In this document: positions 33,464 to 39,403 of the stretch, piece by piece
Numbering within the stretch: the first letter of the stretch is position 1
Layout: the number at the start of each line of letters is the position of its first letter
Assembly (NCBI GenBank): GCA_025350305.1
Contig: JANXYC010000024.1
Span: 1-39,403 of the forward strand
Direction of reading: 5' to 3'
From: Cyclobacteriaceae bacterium
GTDB taxonomy: Bacteria; Bacteroidota; Bacteroidia; Cytophagales; Cyclobacteriaceae
Length of the DNA: 39,403 bases
Translations under genes and position numbers: made by a program
Notes under the pieces: generated by a model
Database searches by the model: none
Told to the model about the DNA's origin: nothing
Seen by the model: only the letters and a program-made list of their open reading frames with translations

Positions 33464-34261
33464 TTACCCTAATTTAAATTTTAGCGGGAGTGTATAACGA
33501 ACTTTCACGGGTCTGCCCCTTTGCTTACCCGGCTTCCAGGGAGGTAGCAATTGGACCACACGCTTGGCTTCTTCATCACAACCGGATCCGATACCTTTCA
33601 TTGTCTGAACCTCGCTAATTTCCCCATTGGCACCCACAACAAAACTTATATATACAGTCCCTTCAATTCCCATGCGGCGGGCCTGAGCCGGATACCGTAT
33701 TGTTTTATAAATGAACTTGTATAAAGCCTGAAGACCGCCTGGAAATTCAGGGGGCTGCTCCACTACCAGAAATACCTGATTGGGATCAATGTCTTCTATT
33801 CCTACTTCCTTTACTGGCTCGTCAAAGATTACTTCACCGGTTCCTTCAGTATTCTGTTTGCCGGTATCATTTGTTTTGATCTCCTCAACGGTAGGCATCT
33901 CTTCTTCAACAATCTGCTTGTCTGTTACCTTGGGTGGAAGAAACTTGATAATGGTTTTTATGGGAGGTGGAATATCCAATTTTGGAGGTGGTGGTTGGTT
34001 GGGAATAATCGGGGGTGGTTGGTCGAGGTTGACAGTAAGTAGCTTAACCTCATTGACAGGACCGGTATTTTCGCGTGACTTGAAAAAATCAATTATGGAA
34101 GGATAAGCAAACACAAGGGCCATCACCAGCAACGTTATAATCAATGATCTCACCAGATTTCGTGAGTACACTTTACGAATAAGGTAAGCGCCGTAATCTT
34201 TGTTACGATTTTCAAATACGAGATCGTCCCAATGTGAAGGAACTGCTGCTTCATCCTTCAT
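33464..34261 (-). CDS. tonB: Energy transducer TonB
   Basis: A 265-residue TonB. A cytoplasmic N-terminal segment (VPSHWDDLVFENRNKDYGAYLIRK, a Bacteroidota feature) precedes one membrane helix (LIITLLVMALVFAYPSII). Then comes a proline-rich periplasmic arm (QPPPIIPNQPPPPKLDIPPP) and the C-terminal TonB domain with PEFPGGLQALYKFI, YPAQARRMGIEGTVYISFVV and LLPPWKPGKQRGRPVKV. It uses the proton gradient through ExbBD to drive outer-membrane receptors. Its start overlaps the end of the second exbD gene by 4 bp. Confidence 0.95.
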   Translation of the reverse strand: MKDEAAVPSHWDDLVFENRNKDYGAYLIRKVYSRNLVRSLIITLLVMALVFAYPSIIDFFKSRENTGPVNEVKLLTVNLDQPPPIIPNQPPPPKLDIPPPIKTIIKFLPPKVTDKQIVEEEMPTVEEIKTNDTGKQNTEGTGEVIFDEPVKEVGIEDIDPNQVFLVVEQPPEFPGGLQALYKFIYKTIRYPAQARRMGIEGTVYISFVVGANGEISEVQTMKGIGSGCDEEAKRVVQLLPPWKPGKQRGRPVKVRYTLPLKFKLG

Positions 34262-34770
34262 AACTGTAATTCTTTAATGAGTTCATTGTCCACAGGAGTA
34301 ATATCTACAAGTGCATATCGCGGTATGCTGCTGATGTTCATCTCATCAAGTATGTCTACCATATTCCGGTATTTTGCATCGTTAGTAGCTTTGATGAGGA
34401 TTACCAACTTCGGTAGTTCGGCCTTTTTTTCAAGCAGCACTTTACGGATGCCATCTTTGGAAAAATCAGTCAGTACTACTTTAGGATCAGTTATTCCCAT
34501 ATACCAAAACACCTTGTTATTCTTACCTAACACGAGCGTTAGCACATTCTTTTCATTAATCTCAGGAAGTTTATCTTCTTTATTCGGTTTTTCAGGCATG
34601 GTAATCTCCATCGTCTGAGGTTTGTTCAGTGTAGTGGTCATTACAAAAAAAGTAAGTAGAAGAAATGCCAGGTCGACCATGGGCGTCATATCAATCCTGG
34701 TAGAAGTCTTTTTGCTTCTCACTTTCTCGTTCTTTTTCCCACCACTGCCTTGTTGACTTATCTCTGCCAT
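34258..34770 (-). CDS. exbD: ExbD-type biopolymer transport protein (second copy)
   Basis: A 170-residue ExbD/TolR protein with a basic cytoplasmic N-terminus, then the membrane segment with the proton-channel aspartate (RIDMTPMVDLAFLLLTFFV), and a periplasmic domain that ends in YALVDITPVDNELIKEL. This is the second of two exbD genes in the operon, 38 bp after the first and coupled by a 4-bp overlap to tonB. Two ExbD genes beside one ExbB are common in Bacteroidota. Confidence 0.93.
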   Translation of the reverse strand: MAEISQQGSGGKKNEKVRSKKTSTRIDMTPMVDLAFLLLTFFVMTTTLNKPQTMEITMPEKPNKEDKLPEINEKNVLTLVLGKNNKVFWYMGITDPKVVLTDFSKDGIRKVLLEKKAELPKLVILIKATNDAKYRNMVDILDEMNISSIPRYALVDITPVDNELIKELQL

Positions 34771-34808
34771 TTTGTTTTTTTAAAAGTTAGAAATGCGATA
34801 CGCAGCCA

Positions 34809-35405
34809 TCATACTCCTTTTTCCATATTGGTGATCAAATTGAATCTATTCACCTTTCTATCGATCATTGTGTCAATCACTTTCTTTACTACCGGGTAGT
34901 CTGAATCACGGTCACCTTTTATGGCAATGCGCAACCTGCGGTTGGAAAGTCTTGCCTGTAAAACCCAATCAGCCAATTCATTGTTTGCAGAATCGCATGG
35001 GATTCCCGGTTGGTGCAATAGCTTTCTTTCCTCCGTAGTCATTGCGAGAAATTGTTTAAGATTGCCAATAGGTACACCCATGCTGGACATGATAGCAAAT
35101 CGGTGAGTCTCTTCAGTTGTGAATGAAATGCCGTATTTCTCCCCAATCTTTGCAAGTAGATCGGCGCGAGTAAATTGGCCATCCACATTAAAAAAAACTC
35201 TTCCGTCCTTGCCGATGGAGATTGTTAAAATATCAGTGTCTGGAATCTTTATTTCTGACACCGACGTCGGCGTATCTATTGCCAATGGTTCCTCAGGTGC
35301 AAACTTGGTGGTGAGCATAAAAAATGTCACTAACAAGAATGCCAGGTCAACCATGGGAGTCATATCAATGGATGGTGAGCTTCGATGAACTTTTACATTT
35401 CCCAT
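34809..35405 (-). CDS. exbD: ExbD-type biopolymer transport protein (first copy)
   Basis: A 198-residue ExbD/TolR protein. The membrane segment SIDMTPMVDLAFLLVTFFML keeps the functional aspartate. The periplasmic domain is longer than in the second copy: an inserted region around residues 115-145 (FLAMTTEERKLLHQPGIPCD, with a lone cysteine) precedes LRIAIKGDRDSDYPVVKKVI. The gene starts 20 bp after exbB. Confidence 0.92.
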   Translation of the reverse strand: MGNVKVHRSSPSIDMTPMVDLAFLLVTFFMLTTKFAPEEPLAIDTPTSVSEIKIPDTDILTISIGKDGRVFFNVDGQFTRADLLAKIGEKYGISFTTEETHRFAIMSSMGVPIGNLKQFLAMTTEERKLLHQPGIPCDSANNELADWVLQARLSNRRLRIAIKGDRDSDYPVVKKVIDTMIDRKVNRFNLITNMEKGV

Positions 35406-35425
35406 AAAAAGTTGACTTTATGTAG

Positions 35426-36238
35426 TTACGCCTTTGTCGTTGCGGTGAAATTCTGAATGATACTATAGCTTGCCTCGTCTATGCCATACGTGAGAGCATC
35501 AATCTTTGTTGTAAAGTAATTGTAGAAGACAATGGCCAACGCTGATGTACCGATCCCAAGTGCTGTATTGATCAATGCTTCGGAAATTCCATTTGCCAGA
35601 GCGACTGCATCGGGTGCTCCAGCCGTTGCCAGTGCCGCGAACGCCTTGATCATACCCAAAACTGTTCCTAATAATCCCAGCAGTGTGGCGATGGAAGCTA
35701 TAGTGGCAATGATGACAAGATTTTTTTCCAGCATCGGCATTTCAAGCTGTGTAGTTTCCTCAATGTCTTTCTGTATAATGAGGATCTTCTTGTCTGCGTC
35801 AAGGTTGCTGTTTTTAGCAAGCTCTTTGTACTTTTGAAGTCCTGCTTTTACCACATTGGCAACAGAGCCTTGCTGCCGGTCACATTCGCTTACAGCCTGA
35901 TCCAGGTCATTGGCGGACACAAATGATTTGATCTTGCGTACAAATTTTGGGATACCCCCCTTTCCCTTAGCTCTGCCGATCGTTAAGCCGCGCTCGATGG
36001 CAAAAGTCAAAGTCATCATCAATAGTGAAAGGAGTAGTGGTACAATGAAGCCGCCTTTATAAACGATCCCCAGATAATTTCCGGGAAGCGGATGGTTGAC
36101 AGGATCATTGCCCTGGAAATTGGATGGATCTCCCAGAACCAAATAATACACGGCATAGGCAATTACAATTTCCAATGGAATAACAACTGAAGTAAACCCT
36201 GACTTTACATTCTCAATGAGTGAATTGGACGTTTTCAT
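35426..36238 (-). CDS. exbB: ExbB/TolQ/MotA-type proton channel protein
   Basis: A 270-residue channel protein with three predicted membrane segments: about residues 20-38 (VVIPLEIVIAYAVYYLVLG), about 60-80 (GGFIVPLLLSLLMMTLTFAI) and the C-terminal pair from LVIIATIASIATLLGLLGTV and TALGIGTSALAIVFYNYF. The conserved TLLGLLGTVLGMIKAF loop is the MotA_ExbB signature. The ATG at 36238 (MKTSNS) is preferred to one at 36319, because it places the start just before the first membrane helix. It is the first gene of the seven-gene operon, 93 bp after DedA, with no clear promoter box seen. Confidence 0.93.
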   Translation of the reverse strand: MKTSNSLIENVKSGFTSVVIPLEIVIAYAVYYLVLGDPSNFQGNDPVNHPLPGNYLGIVYKGGFIVPLLLSLLMMTLTFAIERGLTIGRAKGKGGIPKFVRKIKSFVSANDLDQAVSECDRQQGSVANVVKAGLQKYKELAKNSNLDADKKILIIQKDIEETTQLEMPMLEKNLVIIATIASIATLLGLLGTVLGMIKAFAALATAGAPDAVALANGISEALINTALGIGTSALAIVFYNYFTTKIDALTYGIDEASYSIIQNFTATTKA

Positions 36239-36331
36239 AAAATATATTTTGTTGAAGGATGGTTTTGAAAAATGAATGACTCTATAGATAGTTGGTTGTC
36301 TTGCGTAATCAATCCACATATCCGGGTGAGT

Positions 36332-36988
36332 TCATCTAACTTCTTGCTTTGACCTATTGAGGCGATGACGTGTCAACGTTAAAATGACCGGAACAGCAGA
36401 CACCATTACCATGCCACCAATAATTATTTCCAGATAATCTGTTACTTCTGGAAACATATTACCTAACCAATACCCCGATAGGACCATCACCACTACCCAG
36501 ATCGTTGCTCCCATTATGTTGAATAGTAAGAATTTAGGAAAATTGAGTCGTGCCATGCCCGCCAGTATCGTTACAAACGTCCGGATGATTGGTAAGAATC
36601 GACCCAGAATGAAAGTCATCATTCCGTGACGCTCATAAAAGTCGCTCGTCATGTCGATATACCTCTTTTTGAAGATTAAGCTTTCATTTCTGTTACGGAG
36701 ATAGCGACCTGCCCACCGCCCCGTGAAATAGCCAGTCGTAGAACCTGCGACAGCTACGAGTATCAAGGCAGGAATTAATAAAGAAAGGTGAACGTCAAAA
36801 TATTCGGTATCTGAGAATAAACCAGCGACAAATAACAAAGAGTCTCCAGGTAGAAAAAATCCAAAAAACAGGCCGGTTTCAGCAAAAATGATAACCAGCA
36901 GCAAGGTTAGCCCGCCATATTGGATTACATTTTCCGGATTCAGAAAATTCAGGAATAAAATCATATTGTTTACCATGTGACTTTCCAT
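36332..36988 (-). CDS. DedA family membrane protein
   Basis: A 218-residue inner-membrane protein of the DedA/VTT family, whose members flip lipids such as undecaprenyl phosphate. The signature FAETGLFFGFFLPGDSLLFVAG and the motif ILGRFLPIIRTFVTILAGMARL (in the loop with the essential arginines) are present. Other membrane segments are LLFNIMGATIWVVVMVLSGYWLG and IIIGGMVMVSAVPVI. I used the ATG at 36988; longer frames start far upstream and add a region without family match. ATG at 36976 is another option. No operon partner. Confidence 0.9.
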   Translation of the reverse strand: MESHMVNNMILFLNFLNPENVIQYGGLTLLLVIIFAETGLFFGFFLPGDSLLFVAGLFSDTEYFDVHLSLLIPALILVAVAGSTTGYFTGRWAGRYLRNRNESLIFKKRYIDMTSDFYERHGMMTFILGRFLPIIRTFVTILAGMARLNFPKFLLFNIMGATIWVVVMVLSGYWLGNMFPEVTDYLEIIIGGMVMVSAVPVILTLTRHRLNRSKQEVR

Positions 36989-37106
36989 ACTTGCTAAAGT
37001 ATGGAATGAAATTCCAGAGGTATAACGAATTGAATAAACAGAATGAAAGTAATACCCAATCATGCAGGTACGCCACATAGCGCTTTCATTAAAACCGGGA
37101 GGGAGA

Positions 37107-37448
37107 TTAGGGAGCGTGAATGCTGGGTAATGCGTAAAAGGCATTGCGGATATGGCCATTAACAAAAAGAGCCTGACAGGTCTTATATGCTACGAAAGGA
37201 ATATCAGGATTGAAAAAATTGATGGCTACTTCCAGGCGTTGAATATGCACTACACAAGGACTCATATCATCCAGGTTTTCCTGAGGAGCAATCCTATTAG
37301 AGGTACCATTGGACCAAGAGAATTGATTGTCTGAAGAAATAGTATTTGCGTTAGGCTCAGTCCAGGAATTGCCTATGCTGAACAGAAATAAAACGACTGC
37401 AAAAAGTAATCCGGTAACCTGGCTCAATTTTGTAGTTCCGTTTTTCAT
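37107..37448 (-). CDS. Small exported protein of unknown function
   Basis: A 113-residue protein (start ATG at 37448, or 37460) with a probable signal peptide (LSQVTGLLFAVVLFLFSIGNS) and a mature part of serine- and asparagine-rich start (SSDNQFSWSNGTSN), followed by CVVHIQRLEVAINFFNPDIP and YKTCQALFV. Two cysteines could pair. No family is recognised. It lies between the DedA gene and the AraC remnant, in a region of decaying sequence, so it may also be a chance frame. The signal peptide is the main support. Confidence 0.4.
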   Translation of the reverse strand: MKNGTTKLSQVTGLLFAVVLFLFSIGNSWTEPNANTISSDNQFSWSNGTSNRIAPQENLDDMSPCVVHIQRLEVAINFFNPDIPFVAYKTCQALFVNGHIRNAFYALPSIHAP

Positions 37449-37624
37449 AATGCTGTACAAAGTAAACGGATTTCATATGAAAAAAGATCAGTTTCTTCAA
37501 GTTTATTGCCCAGATGAGGTTAGCGGAGAAAAAAGAAGTTGCCAGAAGTTGGGTTAAGAGCTTTTTTCACCATAAAACCACTCGTACGAATAACTCCCCT
37601 CAGGATGCCACAGAACTGTATGAT

Positions 37625-37750
37625 TTACAGCTTATCGATGGAGCGTCTTTTTTCCGCACCCACTTTTCTGAAATAAGTAGGGGTTAATCCGGTGACTTTC
37701 TTGAATTGATAGGACAAATGCTGTATGCCGGGAAAGTTATCAAAAACGCT
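37625..37750 (-). pseudogene. Remnant of an AraC-family regulator (C-terminal HTH)
   Basis: On the minus strand, the frame from 37750 to the stop TAA at 37625-37627 reads FDNFPGIQHLSYQFKKVTGL and continues TPTYFRKV. This is the second helix-turn-helix of AraC proteins (typical FSRQFKKVTGLTPSEYR). An in-frame stop (TAA) lies right upstream at 37751-37753 and no AraC-like sequence continues in other frames, so only the last about 41 residues survive. There is no start codon. The flanks 37449-37624 and 37751-37933 show no other gene. Confidence 0.65.
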
Positions 37751-37933
37751 TTATTTTTTTCACTAATCCAATTTGTCATGTTCTTGAATTACATGGCTTA
37801 CCGATGAAAATTATGTGTCCTGTGTTCTCCCGACAGCCATCTGCATAGTTAAATTATTGTGGCTTGGATTTTAACTTAGAAGTAGGACTAATTCCCAAAG
37901 GGTTTATACCTTTAAGGTTTTTAAATCAGCAAT

Positions 37934-39403
37934 ATGGCGGAGGAAAAGAGTTTGAACTTCCTGGAGGAGATTGTCGAAAGTGACCTAACATCCGGAAAAT
38001 ATAAGAGCATTATTACCCGGTTTCCTCCCGAACCGAATGGGTATTTGCACCTGGGCCATGCGAAGAGTATTTGCCTCAACTTTGGCCTGGCCCTCAAGTA
38101 CGGTGGTAAAACCAACCTTCGGTTTGATGACACCAACCCGATAACCGAAGAAAACGAGTATGTCGATGGCATAAAAAACGATGTTCGCTGGTTGGGCTTT
38201 GAATGGTCCAATGAATTTTATGCCTCCGACTACTTTGAGAATCTCTATGAGTTTGCAATTACGCTGATCAAAAAGGGGTTGGCTTATGCAGATGACAGCA
38301 CGAGCGAGGAGATCGCCACGCAAAAGGGAACACCCATAAAACCCGGGACCCCCAACGTTTACCGAAGCAGGACCATCGAGGAAAATCTTCGCTTGTTTGC
38401 AGAAATGAAAGAGGGTCGTTATAAGGATGGTGAGAAAGTATTGCGTGCCAAAGTGGATCTTGCAAGTCCGAACATGCACATGCGTGACCCAATTATATAC
38501 AGGATCAAACATGCCCATCACCATCGCACTGGTGACACCTGGTGTATTTATCCGATGTACGATTTTGCTCATGGACAAAGTGATGCCATTGAAAATGTCA
38601 CCCACAGCATTTGCACTCTGGAGTTTATTCCACACCGCGAGCTGTACGATTGGTTTATTAAAAACCTGGAGATATATTCATCACGTCAGTACGAGTTTGC
38701 CCGACTAAACGTGACATACACCATCATGAGCAAACGCAAGTTGCTGCAACTCGTGAATGAAAATCACGTGAGCGGATGGGATGATCCACGCATGCCAACG
38801 ATAAGCGCTATGCGCAGAAGAGGATATACACCGGAGAGCATTCACGAATTTTGTGATAAGATCGGAGTCGCCAGGCGGGAGAACCTGATTGATATCGGGC
38901 TGTTGGAATTTTGTGTACGGGAGCACTTGAATAGAATTTCGTGGCGACGGATGGTAGTTTCTGATCCATTGAAAGTGGTGATCACGAACTACCCGGAAGG
39001 AAGAATGGAACTGCTGCCCAGTGAAAATAATGCAGAGGATCCAACGTCCGGTACGCGGGAGATACCGTTCAGCCGTGAACTTTATATTGAGCGGGACGAT
39101 TTCATGGAGGTGGCGCCAAAAAAATATTTTCGTCTGGCTCCGGGACAAATGGTGCGGCTGAAAAGCGCATACATTATTAAGTGCGAGGAGGTGGTGAAAG
39201 ACAGCACGGGTGGCGTTACCGAACTTCGATGTACGTACATTCCTGAAAGTAAAAGCGGATCGGATGTTTCGGGGATAATCGTGAAGGGTGTTATTCATTG
39301 GGTAAGCATTCCGCATGCATTAAACATTGAAGTGAGGCTATACGATCGTCTGTTCAAAGTTGAGGACTTGAACCAACTTCCGGATGATTTCAAGACGTAC
39401 CTG
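37934..39403 (+). CDS. glnS: Glutamine-tRNA ligase, 3' end cut by the window
   Basis: The first 490 codons of a GlnRS run in one open frame to the window's last base. It charges tRNA-Gln with glutamine in the cytoplasm. The class I HIGH motif is LHLGHAKSI (about residues 38-46) in [14 protein letters not shown], typical of GlnRS/GluRS-type enzymes, with the KMSKS-like IMSKR near residue 267 in [12 protein letters not shown]. The LRFDDTNP and EFARLN motifs are conserved in GlnRS. The roughly 50-60 C-terminal residues of the anticodon-binding region lie beyond the window. TACCTTTA at 37907-37914 is a one-off match to the -7 box. Confidence 0.95.
   Translation, partial: MAEEKSLNFLEEIVESDLTSGKYKSIITRFPPEPNGYLHLGHAKSICLNFGLALKYGGKTNLRFDDTNPITEENEYVDGIKNDVRWLGFEWSNEFYASDYFENLYEFAITLIKKGLAYADDSTSEEIATQKGTPIKPGTPNVYRSRTIEENLRLFAEMKEGRYKDGEKVLRAKVDLASPNMHMRDPIIYRIKHAHHHRTGDTWCIYPMYDFAHGQSDAIENVTHSICTLEFIPHRELYDWFIKNLEIYSSRQYEFARLNVTYTIMSKRKLLQLVNENHVSGWDDPRMPTISAMRRRGYTPESIHEFCDKIGVARRENLIDIGLLEFCVREHLNRISWRRMVVSDPLKVVITNYPEGRMELLPSENNAEDPTSGTREIPFSRELYIERDDFMEVAPKKYFRLAPGQMVRLKSAYIIKCEEVVKDSTGGVTELRCTYIPESKSGSDVSGIIVKGVIHWVSIPHALNIEVRLYDRLFKVEDLNQLPDDFKTYL

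Noticed and set aside
37985-38635. Minus-strand frame of 216 codons inside glnS
   Set aside because: It is antisense to the conserved GlnRS catalytic domain with HIGH and KMSKS-type motifs, and its product shows no recognisable pattern.
38705-39316. Minus-strand frame of 203 codons inside glnS
   Set aside because: It is antisense to the GlnRS anticodon-binding part; composition is rich in His, Arg and Ser as expected of shadow frames.
1-39403. CRISPR array, rRNA or tRNA genes
   Set aside because: No regularly spaced identical repeats with unique spacers and no tRNA- or rRNA-like sequences were noticed by eye; a covariance-model scan was not possible.

Overview
The window looks like a chromosome segment of a Gram-negative Bacteroidota, most likely of the order Cytophagales. 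The reasons are -7 promoter boxes of the type TAnnTTTG, Bacteroidota-typical families (DUF2851, DUF3078, DUF4136), characteristic gene neighbourhoods (aroQ next to xerD, ftsK followed by lolA, ExbB-ExbD-ExbD-TonB followed by a PstS-like protein and a TPR protein), and a glutaminyl-tRNA synthetase. No phage, plasmid, complete IS, CRISPR array, rRNA or tRNA was seen. Taxonomy is inferred from family content, not from a marker alignment.

Layout. 1-3.0 kb: class V aminotransferase and aroQ on the minus strand, then xerD. 3.0-5.9 kb: DUF4136 protein, pyrD and a P-loop ATPase. 5.9-8.1 kb: an S9 prolyl oligopeptidase lipoprotein on the minus strand. 8.3-15 kb: ftsK, lolA, pyrF, a DUF2851 gene and a polytopic membrane protein coupled to it. 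15-20.7 kb: a small unknown gene, an M16 protease, an O-methyltransferase, a LysM lytic transglycosylase, a response regulator and a DUF3078 beta-barrel. 20.9-23.3 kb: ammonium transporter and a helix-hairpin-helix membrane protein. 23.9-25.3 kb: three small A+T-rich accessory genes (DUF1801, DinB-like, cupin-like). 25.4-29.6 kb: a minus-strand four-gene operon (DUF155 membrane protein, C39-like peptidase, RimK-type ATP-grasp ligase, GCS2-type ligase). Then a secreted S1/P1 nuclease, the seven-gene TonB/ExbBD operon on the minus strand (30.7-36.2 kb), a DedA protein, a small secreted unknown, an AraC-regulator remnant, and glnS running off the right edge.

Functionally most of the window is housekeeping: pyrimidine synthesis (pyrD, pyrF), the shikimate pathway (aroQ), chromosome segregation (xerD, ftsK), envelope biogenesis (lolA, transglycosylase, TonB system) and translation (glnS). 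The most unusual gene set is the peptide-ligase/peptidase operon at 25.4-29.6 kb. It combines two amide-bond-forming enzymes, a predicted intracellular papain-fold peptidase and a membrane-anchored DUF155 protein, and suggests a system that makes and removes a peptide or amino-acid tag.

The intergenic DNA is also structured. It holds four copies of an 88-bp-type MITE with 4-bp TTAA/TGAA duplications, three copies of a roughly 30-bp palindrome placed just after stop codons, five blocks of 7-bp-periodic repeats, and two further inverted-repeat elements.
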